Positions 32,600 through 45,067 are shown, numbered from the stretch's first letter. The stretch is DNA of 64,000 bases from Morinoia aosen (GCA_030386875.1 CM059575.1:51924859-51988858), one strand, 5' to 3'. The notes: a model not told the origin generated them from the sequence alone. A program made the numbers and translations.

Positions 32600-35500
32600 G
32601 GACGTTCGCCATTATTGATAATTACAGCAGCGTTGTCTAAGCATCATGAATTGTCAAATAAAAACTCTGCAATCATCAATTGTGGTTCCAAAATGAATGT
32701 TTCCTTGTGGTTCCTGTGGTTCCTTGCGGTGCTTGATTGTAGCTTTTTCCTTCAGATACATTTAGACAAATTCTAGAGCTACTTTGAACAGATCTCAAGT
32801 ATTAAGGAACTCTATGACGCAGGGGGACCACATCACGACTTATTGAACAGTATTTTTTCATTTTCCATTCCGGTCACTCCTGATGCAAAAGTGTTGTAGT
32901 TCATTACTGGCTGTACATAATTTGCTGAACCGTCTAATTTATGGATTTGGACTTCCAGTTTCTGCTGCGATTATATCAATGTTCATTTACGAAGAGAGGG
33001 GATTTATGATCTTACTTATAACAGTTAAAACAGGGCAGTGTCTAAAATGAGAAATGAATAAGTTTATTTTTAAGCTGCAGCTGAGCAGGCCTTTTTGTAT
33101 TACCGAGAAATTTCGAATTATTTCGTTGGTATTACAAAGAATCACTATAACCGGAATAAAAAAGTTCCCAAGTAGTCATTTAGATAACGCATCGTTAAAA
33201 AGAAGCATAACTTTGTATTCATCAAATACAGTGCAAGATGCAGTTTTGCTGATGTGTTTCAAATATAACGAAGTGTGTGAGGCTCTAACAGGCAACGTTA
33301 TATCTGTTAAAGACTGAAGACAATGTTCTTCTTCGGTTTTGCATCGAAAAAAAATTATTGGCAACAGAAGAGAGATAAAAATTTCATAGGACCTCTGATA
33401 CATGTTTGAATCGCTATATTACCTTTCCTCCACCTGATACTCTTGTACCCCTAGTTACGTACTACTTCATCTTCTCATAATATATGCGCATGTCATTTGC
33501 TATTGATGTGCGCAAACTACTGTAAAGTTTAGCCGCCTAATTCGTGCAGCAAATCGTTCACCACTGTTTAAATTCCATGAAACCTCACTATTGACTCCCG
33601 GGTTACTTGTTTCTTAGGCATTTCGTGCAGTTTGATGTTCTCCAGCAACTATCATGTCGTAAACCTCAGAGCAACGCAAAGAAAGCTTAAACATTCATTT
33701 TTGTACATCGAATTCCTTTTTGCATTCACAAGTATCTTCGCTCCCGTAACCAATACCCAGTCCGAATTTTATCGACGGCTGACCGGTAATTATCTTCTGT
33801 TTTCAAAGGATATCGTATGAATTCCGACGCTAAATTTATTACCGGTGATGACCGGTAATTTCAGAAGCTGAAATTCCCGCCGATGTTGATGACTGTTCTT
33901 TGACGTCGATTTCTGAAGCTTGTTCCGATTGTAGAAAAACTAAAGTAGATAAACAGTCGTTTTTCAGTCTGTTATTTCATAATTCCAAATTAACGGTAAT
34001 ACTGGATAACCCAAGTCTAAGTCAAATCCTTTTTAATAATCTAAAATTAACACCGACTTCAATCCATTTTTACAGTTTACAAAAGTTCTTTACACGGAAT
34101 ATTTCGAGTTCAAAACCGTGGTGCTTCGCTTCAACACGATTTAATCCTCTTTGGATCTCTGCATAGCGAGCTCTGGAATAAAGCAAAAGAGGCGGAATTT
34201 TTGTACATTTTGTTACCAGGAATTTTAAGTTTGAGTAACTTTGTCTCAAAAAGTAGTGTTCTGTATTTCTTAGATTTTGCCACTTAGTCATATGTGTCAG
34301 TGGCCTCATATGCTCTCAAGGTTTATTTTTGCTCTTTATTAATATCCTCGACGCATTTCCATCTTAGTCGTTTGGTGAATTCGAGTTAAAAATCTGCGAA
34401 CAAGTCTAACACTTGGGGACATAGAATTAGTTTCCTAACAATATTTTAATTGCGATATATGTCCTTAGCCATTTCTAAAGCTTTGGACTTCAATCATAAT
34501 GCAACTACTTCTAAGCGCTGATTTCATGCAAAAGCCTAACTTGGATTCATTGAACCTTGTGACTGTCGTTCACCCTTCCGCTCATTCAATAAATACTTGT
34601 TAAGGAATTGTTTCACTCCCGTTTGTGTTTTCGTTCATGGTCATCAAATTTCGTATGATTGACTAACGTCGATAAACGCCTCGTATATTTCAGACCCTTG
34701 AGCAAACTCTGTCCTATGTCTGTGATAATCTCTCTTCTAGGTGACACATCATTTACTGCCCTTGTTGCCATGTATGGTCTTGAAAATTCGTGAGTGCTTG
34801 CTTCGTATAGACACGCTCCCCGTTAATGATATACCGTTCGCCCATGAACTGAGTTTTATTTCAGCGACAATATGTCAGTATGTCAATGGAGAATAATTTG
34901 TTTTATAGGAAACTCCACAAAACCGTGCTTTTCAGAAGCAATCTCTCCACCTCTCCGTTGCCATGCTCAGTCCCGGTCGACTATTGATGAAGTCTGTTGT
35001 TGAACCGATTTATGTAGTCACTACAAAAAGTGAAGGTTCAAAAGTTACTATTTAATTGTCTCTCTTATAAGGATCCGAAAGGCTATCTACACAAATCAAA
35101 ATCTTCATGTTCGGAAAAATAGCCCGCGCGACTCATAATGAAGTGTTAAAACTGTAACATAATACATAATATCATGTAAACTTCGCTTACAAACAATTTA
35201 ATACTCACAAAAGCGTACTAGACTTCTCAGATAACTCACTCTCTTTCGCAAAAATCATTTCCTAAAACAGCCTATCCCTGGCTCAGTGGAAACGCATCCA
35301 ATCTTCTTCCTCTTCCTGATCACACATCTTATTGTTTTCGTATAAATTTTCACGACATTGAATACGTTCCTGATCCATTTTTTGAAAGCTCGACAATACT
35401 ATTGCGAAAGTCATCTGATAGCAATGTTTGCTAACCGGAGTTTAATATTGGGAAAGCAAAAATTCTAAATTTTGTGAAAGGAAGGCGCTAAACTTCTTGA

Positions 35501-35860
35501 ACAACATTTAAAGGTCTGTGATCGGCTGAAATCGTCCATAAAGTGAAACAAGTACAGCTCAATAGCCATCAAGTTGAAAAGAAATAATACCAGTCATGTT
35601 GAATAGGAAGAAAGTGATGAATTTTGCGTCGACACGTGAGGGTCTTTAACACGTTGAGTGCGTCGGCTTAAACTGAAGTTCAATATTCAACTTGAATTAT
35701 AGTTAATTTTAACAATAAATTTTGAAAATAACGAACATTAAATAGATTGCGCTTTCCTTAAGTTTCCGTTGAGCATTTATCGAAATTTATTTAGTGACTG
35801 CTTGTTGGTCAACAGCTTAATGAACATCACCTCAGTGACCACCGGTGGATCACATCGCAC
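32600..35860. other. noncoding DNA within duplicate B
   Basis: No further exon recognised. It contains an ATTACCGGT palindrome (33838-33859) and blocks shared with A and C (for example around 34085-34165). Confidence 0.45.
33760..33870. repeat. ATTACCGGT word repeat, locus 2
   Basis: GACCGGTAATTAT and a perfect dyad, ATTACCGGT (33838-33846) / ACCGGTAAT (33851-33859), around GATG. Same family as loci at 12.5 and 52.3 kb. Confidence 0.55.
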
Positions 35861-36069
35861 TTGAAGTGCTAAGATTGATGGGAAGTGTAGCGATTTTCAA
35901 TTTTTTATTCAAAATCATTCACGATATCAATGTCACTATATAAAAACTAGGAACGATGAGTAGAATTTCAGAATTTGAAGATTTACTAGTATTGTGCCAT
36001 ATCTGATGATGTCTCACACAAATGGACCAGTTTATGTAACGTTTCGCCATGATAGCAGTCTAGCCGTCG

Positions 36070-36152
36070 ACACGACACAAAAATTTGGCTTCTGCTGCGT
36101 TACCTGCTGACTCAGTAAGTAACGCTACAGAAGCCCAATTTTTGTATCGTGT
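36070..36152. other. 34-bp-stem imperfect hairpin
   Basis: Left arm 36070-36103, right arm 36119-36152, 15-nt loop, about four mismatches in 34 positions. Arms contain CAAAAATTTGGCTTCTG / CAGAAGCCCAATTTTTG. It could be a tiny fold-back insertion or a small-RNA precursor; no evidence favours either. Confidence 0.6.
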
Positions 36153-36600
36153 TGAGCCATTCATTGGAAAGGTGCCAGATCTTTCCTGACAAAGGTGGCA
36201 GAAATTTCAAACAATTGTTGTACAGTTTGATAAAACACGTATCTCAAATATTCTTTTTTTTTATTTGATATTCATTGAAGCTGATACGTTAGTAACTGGG
36301 TATCAAGCTTATGTTTTTTTCGATTGATAACCATGCAGAGAATATGATGAAATTTTATTTTAATGAATAAAATTTGAAGTACCCACATAGTTTAAAATAA
36401 CGTACCCACATGATATACATAAGATGTCATCTTCCAATACCATCATACATGTGGTATACACGAGGTAGTAATTTTCTGTGACTGTTGTGAGCAAAATAAA
36501 ACGACGCACGCACTCGTAGCAAAAATAAATGTGGGCACACTATATTAACGTCAACGAGGTGCGTATGTTACGATCAACTTTACCAAGAGAAATGTCTGAC

Positions 36601-36744
36601 CTGCGATGGAAACAAGCGGATTCCGTCTCGTCAGACGCATCTCCGCAGTTGGCTTGACCGTCACAGAGGTAGGAATTGCTGATGCACTCGCCGTTATCAC
36701 AGCGCCAAGACATCAGGATGGAATTCAGCTGGTGAGTCCCAGGG
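36601..36744 (-). CDS. LDL-receptor class A exon, duplicate C (lacks only Cys1)
   Basis: 144 nt if the acceptor is TTTCGGCAG (phase 2 to 2, as in A and B); an alternative acceptor CTCACCAG would start it at 36728. Donor CGCAG|GTCAGA is homologous to A and B. It encodes PGTHQLNSILMSWRCDNGEC, then ISNSYLCDGQANC and GDASDETESAC: Cys2 to Cys6 and the acidic ligands are present. No cysteine occupies the Cys1 position, leaving Cys3 without its usual partner. Confidence 0.6.
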
Positions 36745-36750
36745 CTGCCG

Positions 36751-36848
36751 AAATTGGTACGTTCGTTCAAATTTGGTACGATCTGCACCAAATATCACTC
36801 TGTTGAACATTTGGTACGACGGTAGCTAAAGCACCGAAATTTGGTACG
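36751..36848 (+). repeat. four TTTGGTACG motifs just upstream (minus sense) of exon C
   Basis: AAATTGGTACG at 36751, AATTTGGTACG at 36770, ACATTTGGTACG at 36808 and AAATTTGGTACG at 36837, with irregular spacing. One inverted ACCAAAT lies at 36788. Not seen in duplicates A and B. Confidence 0.6.
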
Positions 36849-38885
36849 TTTTAAAGATTTTTAAAGTTTATTAAAGAAATTATGCCCTAACAAGGAATAT
36901 CACCCTTTTTTAGCAGTTAATTAAACTTTTCATATAAATGCGAGGTAAATTAAACGGAATTTGTTTAAGATAATCAGCAAATCTACAAGTTCCTCTCACA
37001 AAAATGTATTTTTCTTTCCACTAGAGTGAGAATTATTATGGACAACTTCATATAAAGGGATCTGTTGATTTCGAATGACAATTGCAAAATAAATGTTGGC
37101 AACCCCTCAAACTATGTCAATTTGAATGAGATATATTTTGGTGCAGCTGCAGAAAACATTCTCCTAAGAAATGTCAACACAATATATCGTAAAAAAACTA
37201 CAAGAGTTTGAGTAGGAAGGTCTAACTTTTACGTGTGCTTAACAAAACAAATGAAGCAGGATTTCCTGTCTCACGGCATGTTCAGCAAGTTGAAGCCATT
37301 GGAATCTCTAGATCCAGTATATGAAAATCAATTTGACGGTAAATGTTATTCAATAATAACATATTCAATGCATTTCTCTAATCACGGGAAAGAAGAGGAG
37401 TATGAAAATATAAATATAGAAAAAAGTTGCGAGAACTGTTTATTCAAGATGCTCCTTTCAAGACAGTAACAGTGCCCGAAAAATTCTGGTGTGTAGTATC
37501 TGTTCAGTAACCTTAATATATGCCAATGTAAATTTATTCAACAAAAAGTTCCAACTCCTCCATCGCGTATCACCGATACCAACCGAAGGTGGGAGTGAAT
37601 AAGTAAGGTAAGGTAAGGTCTTCGTTCCCGTAACTGGTATGCATACTTTGTCTCACTTCATCTTGAAAAAATTATCCTAAAAATTTACAGCTTTGAGTAT
37701 TCAAAGATCTTCGCTTATTCTGGCTATCATTTAACCCCTAACAAATAAGTCCCATTCAACCCTAACTATTCGACTTATTCTTCGTGAGTTAACGAACAAT
37801 ATTCTACATCTAGTGATAAACATAATTTGTTTCCAAACACTGTTACATGTCTAACGTCTGATATTAAAAATAATTGATTCGCCACGGAAGGTTAAATAAA
37901 TTTTTTACATTTTAAAAAAATTTGAAAGTTTTCTGAGTCAAAAGGTCTCCGGCCACAGCTAGACTCTATACTTTATTTTTACAACATCAAAGGACACATG
38001 GAATAAACATGACGGCAGGGCAAAGCTACGCTGACAGCTCATCAAAATTGGAAAACACCCGTCCAGATTTTAAAAGCACTACATCATTTGAAAACTTACG
38101 TGCATTTTTAATTGTAACATTCATGAAACATTTGCAGGCAATTTCTCTTGACTAATAACAACACTAGCAGTGAAATTAGTTTACAGTGGAAATTCGATTT
38201 TAGATTTAGAAGATATAAACATGTAACTCATTTGGAAGTAAAAAATGAGCTTCGAGACGAATTCAAATTGAAACCTTATTAGAATGGTTGACGCAAATCC
38301 TCCAGAGTAATTAAAGCATGAATGATAGCACACGGTTAGAACACTCTGTTCTTAAATAATCTAAAATAAGCATAGAACTCTATCCAGTTTTATAACTTGC
38401 CGAAGTTCTTTGCGCGCAAAATTTCGAGTTTAAAACAATAGAGTTTTGTTTCAACACGGTGTAATTCTCTTTGCATGGCTGCAAAGCGAACTCTTAGAAT
38501 AATGTGGACGGGGTCAAATTTCTCAACATATTTTTATTTGAAATTCTAGGTTTGAGTCATATTGTCTAATAGAGAAGCGTTTTGTATTTCGAAGAACTTG
38601 ACATTTAGTCATATGTCAGTAGCCCCATGTGTTCTCAAAGTTTGCATTAGTTCGTCTGATACGAACAAAAGCCTCGTACTTTTATCATATTCAGTTAATT
38701 ATCTGTACGCATTTCCATCCTACTTACCTGGTTGATTCGGGTAATTCAACGTGCAAGTCTCTCACTTGTGGAAATAGAATTAATTTCTTCGCAAATCTCA
38801 ATTGCGAAGTTTGTCTCTTGCCATTTCTTAAGTATTGGACTTCGAGCATAATGCTACTACCACCACGCTCTCATATCAAAAATCA

Positions 38886-41010
38886 CCACTTGGGTGCTTA
38901 CACACTAAAAGACTGAAAGCGAGAAAGCAAGCGGGAGAAAAAGATGTCAGGCGAGATCTATCACACACCAAAAGACTCTTGAATGTCATGGAGAGAGGTC
39001 TACAACAAAAACAAGCGGTACAAATATGTGCTCTGATGAAATCTATGCTCACAGTTTATTATGGTGACAAGATTAATTGATGGTGTTTGATGAGGCTGAA
39101 GTTTATAAATTTTAATCATATCAAAAATTAGGAGGAAGTCGGAGAGAGACTGACCAAATAGACTGAAAATGACAGTAATGAGTTGATCTGCTTATGAATC
39201 GTTGAAGAGGAAGGAGTAGTCTCGATCATGAATACACACAGCACAATTCCAGAAACTAATTTAAATCCCTTTCTGGAGGATATCCAGTCATTTTAAGGTG
39301 AAGTCTTGTAAATGAATAGGCTTTCAAAATTGTAACATACAAAGAAGTGAACTAAAGGTTCACAATCACAAAAAAGTTAAAAACTATAGTTTAGGAGAAA
39401 AACGTGAACACTCAAGACTTACTCTCCGACGATATGTAGCACACTTGTTCTAGCACCTGCACCCAACTTCAACACAGTGGTGCAGCACGGCCTCGTTTAT
39501 GTCCAAAGGTCCCTGATCTCCATCCTCCATGGTTTCTTTTATCTTGCCGTATTCTCAGTTTAGCTCTCCGTCCAACAATCGACCCCGATCCCGACTTCCT
39601 TGCTCATCTGGTTTTGTCTCATTCATAACCCATTCCAGCTATTTTTCTCTATCTAGGAGTTTATTTAATATAAATCGTTACCCAGCCAGTAATGACTGCT
39701 CTAGATCGTGATGTCGAGTGTTTTTTTTCACCTACTCAGTAACTCCACTTATATTGCTCTACGCCTATAAGGTATTTGATACTCGACAGAATCTTTCCTC
39801 AGCTGCTCTCAGCGGTCAAATTTTAGCTCTCCATAAAAGGTTACTCCTACACATTACGCGCGTGTTCCATTTTTACAGCCCTTTATAATTATTTTCATTA
39901 AAACTTGGGGAGAACCAGTTCGTAAGCAGAACGTAAAGAAGTCGATTCAAAATTTTTGGCGCACGAAAATATAAAAAGTGTCCAATTTTCCGATTGATAA
40001 CATTACTACTGACGCTGCATTTTACTGAATCGATTACATTCAACTAATATCAAATTCGAGGGTCAAAAAATTCCATTCAAGACTAAAAAAGATAACGAAC
40101 ACTCAAACACATTATTACTTGCGGCTGGCGAACTTTTTTTGTGGAAGGTTGCGAGAAAAGACTAAAAATAGTACCCGTGAAAAGAAAAAATTTTTAACAG
40201 TGGTCGAAATCGCTTGTCGCCAAAAGGTGGAGCATCGAGATAGTAGCAGATAACCCCCCTAATTCGAGCGAATCCACACTTCCCGAGGTCCCAGCGCGCT
40301 CAAAATTTGGTGAGCGTGTAAAGCGCAAAATTCAAAGACCTATGGACCCCTTTCCAGACCCCTAGACCCCAAAGGAGACCCCCACAAGTCAAAAAACCAC
40401 CAAAAAATGGGTATTTTCAAACGACATATTTGATTTTTGCGAGAAAGAAGCCGGCTTAGAAACATCAGAGATTCGAAGCTATATAGCCGCTGATGTTGAC
40501 AGACGCATCTGGTTTATGAATTTGATATATATGTTCGGATATAATATGGTCGTAATGAAGGCGGAATTGCTAATTTGAGTTTGTGATTAAGAGAATAAAT
40601 TCATACCACTGATACTTAGAATGTTTTAGTGAAGTGTACAGTGCACTCATAATTGTGAAGTAATGCAAAATGGTCATGAACTTTAAAAAGTTTGTAAATG
40701 TTTATAAGTGAATGTTTTTTTTTGTAATTACTGACTTCAAGACGAAAACTTTTCCGCTCCGCGAGAGCTTCAGATCTCGCGGAGCGGTCCCAAAATGAAG
40801 ATTTTATTTATTGTGTCCTCAATTTAACAGCGCGACAGCGCGTTGTATGTTCGTTTGCCTTTTTCTGATGCACAGATTGTAAAGTTTCATTATTATACCC
40901 GAGCTAAGTTTCGTTGGCTTAGTGTTGTCATGGTAAGTGGTTTTGTTAATAATTTCTGTTTTATTTGCAGGTGTTTCCACCGTAAAGATTTGGGTTTGAA
41001 TACTGCAACC
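38886..41010. other. 2.1 kb without a recognisable gene
   Basis: AT-rich with a C/A-rich block at 40245-40400 and a perfect GC-rich hairpin at 40754-40787. No domain-bearing frame. Confidence 0.45.
40754..40787. terminator. perfect 12-bp GC-rich stem-loop
   Basis: CCGCTCCGCGAG (40754-40765) pairs with CTCGCGGAGCGG (40776-40787) across a 10-nt loop. It is unusually GC-rich for its surroundings. The type label is by shape only; this is a eukaryotic context and no transcript is known. It may be the terminus or core of a small element. Confidence 0.35.
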
Positions 41011-41305
41011 GAGCCTATTGTGAAATGATCGAAATTTGACCTAATGTTTTCCAATAGACATCGATTCAATGGACGTCATTTATTCGTGAAAACGAATTTT
41101 CATTCACTATGTAGGGTGGACATCATCAATTCTTCATTAGGACGAAGAACAATTGTCATGTTTATATTGTAAACGAGCCTTTTGGAAAATGGTCGAAATT
41201 TGATCTGATGCTTTAATAGACGTCGTTTTTTAGGAACAAATTCCCATTGACTATATAGGTTGGACATCATCAATTCTCCATTAGAACGAAGCGCAGTTGT
41301 TATTT
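41011..41305 (+). repeat. diverged tandem duplication, ~150-bp unit
   Basis: The block with GATCGAAATTTGACCTAATG ... TGGACATCATCAATTCTTCA is repeated as GGTCGAAATTTGATCTGATG ... TGGACATCATCAATTCTCCA. Both begin with GAGCC and end with an ACGAAG-TTGT segment. The second copy is slightly shorter. Confidence 0.75.
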
Positions 41306-42164
41306 TCGAAACTGAGCACAAGTCGTGTGTTGTAAAGCTATGAAAAAACCGAAATGTAATATGTTTCGTCAGAATATTTCTCGTCAGATGAGGTTTTGAA
41401 TATGGTTAACCAGACCTTACTTCAAAATTGATCAGGAAAATAATGCAACGTGAACTTCTCCGCTTAAGAATTATTTATTGGACGCATTGTTTTAATGTTA
41501 AGATATTGCGTGGTCATTAGTTAGTTGGATGAAAGAACGTTTGCGTGCATACAGGTGGAGGATTCTTGAAGAATAAAGGCAAAGGCGTAAGAATCAAACA
41601 GGATAAACAAAGTGGGACCTAAACTTCAAGTATAGACAGGACAAGCAACCCTGCATTAGTAAAGTTTAGTTGTATGTTGGTGAGTGCAAACAATGTCTGG
41701 TGAGTTAGTTCACTTCATATATAAGCAAGATTGGTTTACTTGAGTTAGGCTGGAGTAAGTTACGTGAACCTAGGGTTGCTTACGTTAGTTTCGATTATAT
41801 TTCGTTCGTTGAGTTTAGGTGACCTTACCTTGCCTTAGGTTGGGTGAGCGTACGTTTTATTCCTTGACGTGGGGATAGGATAGGGTGTGACATGAAAAGT
41901 GACTCAAAGATTGGATGAATTGTAAGACATACGTTTAGTCAGAGTAATATAATGAATGAGGGTACCATCGTTTGTTAGGCTGTATTATTCATGGGAATGC
42001 TTTGGAAGAATGATTTCTCACCAGTTTGTTGATGGCAAGGTCAGGTTAGGTTTTAATTGTATTACGTTGGTGTTGATACATGATATTGCTTTTGCTAAAT
42101 GGAATGGTTGAGGGGTTTTAAAGTTCAGCAAAATGAGGTTAGAGTGAATTACATTCTATACATA

Positions 42165-42415
42165 CATATTGAGTTATCATTTGAGACGATAGCATGCCTA
42201 AGTGAGTTGCTGCTGAATTGTGGTGCTTAGTGAAGTTTGGTACATTAATGTACGATTTTGCTGTTGGTATATAAAAGGCTTGTGGTGTTTGAAAGTTAAA
42301 CATATAGCTTCGAGTGAAAGGCATTGCGTGTATATATATTATTTTTTCACTTGAGACGATGGTGTATCTCATTACGTTGCTGCTGATTTGTGGTGATTTG
42401 ATAAGTGTGCCTTGC
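42165..42415 (+). repeat. diverged tandem duplication with TTGAGACGAT
   Basis: TTGAGACGATAGCATG ... GTTGCTGCTGAATTGTGGTG (about 42180-42230) is repeated as TTGAGACGATGGTGTA ... GTTGCTGCTGATTTGTGGTG (about 42350-42400). Confidence 0.65.
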
Positions 42416-42417
42416 AT

Positions 42418-42560
42418 GGGCATGTGCGTGTATATATGTGTGTGCGTGTGTGTTTTTGTGTAAATGTGTGAATGTCTCTGCGTGAGTGTGTGTGTGTGTT
42501 TGTGTGTTGAGAGTATGGCGATAGTGTGGATGTGATTGTTTGTGTGTTTGTGTGTGGGTT
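42418..42560 (+). repeat. GT-rich microsatellite
   Basis: Imperfect (TG)n with TGTGCG and TGAGAG interruptions. The long open frames across it on either strand are low-complexity artefacts. Confidence 0.85.
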
Positions 42561-42667
42561 CGCCCCCCCGCGGGCTGTGCTGGTTAGACGATAACTCTTT
42601 ACGTGAGAAACCTGAATGGAATATTAAAAAGAAACACTGGTACACTGAAATCATAACTCACTCGCAC

Positions 42668-42836
42668 GTCCGATTGATACAAGCAGCAAGGTTTTCATCA
42701 GAGCCATCAGCGCAGTTCTTGACGTTATCGCAGACTTGGCCAAACTCCACACACTCGGATGAGCCACAGCGGAAGCCTTCGCATACTTGTGAGTTTCTCT
42801 GCGATGACGGCACATAGGATATCGGTTCATCGATGC
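42668..42836 (-). CDS. complete LDL-receptor class A exon
   Basis: Acceptor CTAATCTCACCAG and donor GGAC|GTGCGAGT on the minus strand; starts in phase 1, ends in phase 2, so it can join the phase-2 exons at 36.7, 32.5 and 28.7 kb. It encodes GIDEPISYVPSS, then a full six-cysteine module: VCEGFRC, GSSECVEFGQVC, DNVKNCADGSDE and NLAAC. Acidic calcium ligands are present. It is 5' of the three duplicates in transcript order and acts as the intact reference for what they lost. Signal peptide, membrane segment and other domains are not in view. Confidence 0.7.
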
Positions 42837-43229
42837 CTGGTGAGATTAGGTTCAAAATATTACTTTCTGTAAACATAGCAGCACTTGCTCATAAGAAGAA
42901 ACAATGTTCAGGCTGTTAGAGTGAGCTGAGCCGCTCTTTCAGCTGTGTCGGCAGTCGACTGCAGAGTTTAACGCGTTATGTGCGGCGATTTAAACTGAAT
43001 TTCAATATTCGACTGAAATGAAAGCTCATTTTGTATACCAATTTTTGGAAATAACAAACATTAACAAACAAACAAACACGGTGTTAACAGTGACTCCATA
43101 CAGTGAGGACGTTCTATGTCTTTGCTCCGAAACAAAGTGCCTGAATTGGTTAATGAACATGCATTTCTAACATAAAAGAGTGCGCACTCAATCCATGAGG
43201 ATCTAGTAGTAAATTTCATCTAACCAAAA

Positions 43230-45067
43230 TCCAAAAAATCGAACAACAAAGTGTTATATTCCCTAATAAAAGCACTCAACCCTTGCGTCTTCTTTTTTGC
43301 GAGTATCTCCCTTCTCGCAAGATGGCGAGTAAGAACATTAGTGAGGGTACTCTGGAGCTTGGCTATTATGACGTACAAAAACTACCAAAACAGAGTGAAC
43401 AAGTAGTTTTCATCCTACTTGATCACTTCAACTCAGTAATGAAGAAATTTCAAAGCGAAATCAGTTCCTTGAAAACGATGATTGAAACACAAACGAAGAA
43501 AGAATTTAATCAAAAGGCTATTATGATAGAGGAGCAAAATAAGTAGATATATAGCATAGTCTCTCGTCTGGAACGATTAGAAAGGAAAGAAGAACGTGAA
43601 GAGTTGGACAGCAAGAAACCACTCTGGTTTTATCAGGGGAACTACCACAGTCACGTTCTGGCGAAGATTGTAAAGAAAGTGTGCCTGAAGGATCAAATCA
43701 AAATCAACCTAAGTAACTCTGACATCACTACAGCAAATAGGTTGGGGAAAAAACCTGCTTCTGGGAACGTCGATAGGAGAAACATTACTTTTGAGCTACG
43801 ACAATACGATAAGAGACAAGAAGTTATGACAGCCTGCCGTGTGACTAAACCGAAATTCTACATAAATAAATATCTCATACCTTCGCGAACAAACATAATG
43901 TACACTCTGAGATTGGCCAAACGAATATTTCCAGAATAAAATAGGACTCACGAGAAGTCTAGATAGGAATACCAACGTCTACTCTCCGAAGATACCTGGA
44001 CATGCAACTCCAAGACCTCAGACCGTCAACACGCCCGAAGCGCTTGATCAGTATTTGCTGCAACATGTCGGCAAGTCTTCAGAAGAAACTGTTTGTATTT
44101 AGTATTTTTATGGACTAACGGACTGGATTAAATATCATTTTGATTTTTGTCAAAATTATTTCTTCTTGTTTTTTGATAGAATCGCCTTTTTGCCTCTTCA
44201 AGGCAACCACGTCGAACTTGCAGCTTGATTTTCTGCTTACTAAATTGTTTTTACTTTATTTCTTTTTCACATTTTTTATCGAATGCTCATATCGAATTTT
44301 CTACTCAGACTTAAATTATAAGTTACCACATATTTTTCTAAATCTGAAAATAACTTAGATACTCAAGAACTTTATATTAATTAAATACCTTCGCTGTCAC
44401 TTTAATTCGAATCCATTTTGTAATATGCTACATCTTATGTGTTATACGCGGATACTACTAATATGACTGCCTTGTTACTTCATTATTCGCAATTTATGAT
44501 CCCTAATGTTCCCGCTCATGGACTGAGTTTGTGCTCTCCTTATGAAATCATACTAGATTTTAGACCATCCAGACTAATAACCTCTGTGTGTTTTTGTTTC
44601 TCTTTAATTTGTTAATTTTATTATAAGTAGGTATATCTTTATTCTTATCTTGACCCTGTAATCTGTATCTCTTTTTTTACGTTACATTTTACTCACTGTT
44701 TGTTTATTTTAATAACTGACCATGTTGATATATTAGATAATATTGATCCAGATCTCAAACATTCAAATAGACTGCATCCAAACTTGAGTGAAACTGGAAA
44801 TTGCAGGTACCTAAATATTAAAAAATTCAGTGAATCGATGAGAAAAACCAACAATGATTTTTCGCTTTTAGGTTGGAACTGTAGGTCCATTCATCCGAAA
44901 ATAGATGAAATATTTTGTACTATAGCTGAGCTGAACAGCAATTTTGATGTTCTTAGTTTCACCGAAAGTTGGCTAGATGACTCATCTAAAGACCTGATTC
45001 AAGTTCAAAACTATTATAGCCATCATTCACTCCGTAATAACAAACGTGGCGGTTGCATAAGTACGTA
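43230..45067 (+). mobile_element. CR1-like LINE, copy 3: 5' half only
   Basis: Contains ORF1 and the start of ORF2, with the same inter-ORF sequence as copy 1 (for example TGCTCTCCTTATGAAATCAT). Homology to copy 1 stops at AGTACGTA (45060-45067), where a different sequence begins. The 5' boundary is approximate. The LINE mechanism normally truncates the 5' end, so loss of the 3' half implies a later insertion, deletion or rearrangement. Confidence 0.8.
43322..44100 (+). pseudogene. LINE ORF1 with coiled coil and FP25K-like domain
   Basis: ATG at 43322 right after a 7-bp stem-loop (TTGCGAG/CTCGCAA, 43297-43320). The N-terminal part (HFNSVMKKFQSEISSLKTMI) is a heptad-like coiled coil for oligomerisation. 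It is followed by SDITTANRLGKK and RRNITFELRQYDKR as in copy 1. Breaks: TAG at 43544-43546 and a one-base insertion giving TAA at 43937-43939; the C-terminal part continues in another frame to about 44100. Confidence 0.7.

Larger units (their letters stand above)
32090..36290 (-). repeat. segmental tandem duplicate B (LDLa exon unit)
   Basis: Second copy, matching A from 32095 (ATTCAGGTTTTGTG region) through the AATTTCAGAATTTGAAGATT block at 35965. It lacks the mariner-like insert of A and instead carries a hairpin at 36070-36152. Confidence 0.75.
36290..38885 (-). repeat. segmental tandem duplicate C (LDLa exon unit), shorter
   Basis: Third copy, recognisable from ACTGGGTATCAAGC (36294) to the CACGCTCTCATATCA block (about 38880); beyond that no homology to A or B is seen. 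Confidence 0.7.

Noticed and set aside
42139..42654. 171-codon minus-strand frame rich in His/Thr
   Set aside because: Product of the GT-rich microsatellite; no domain and no conserved context.
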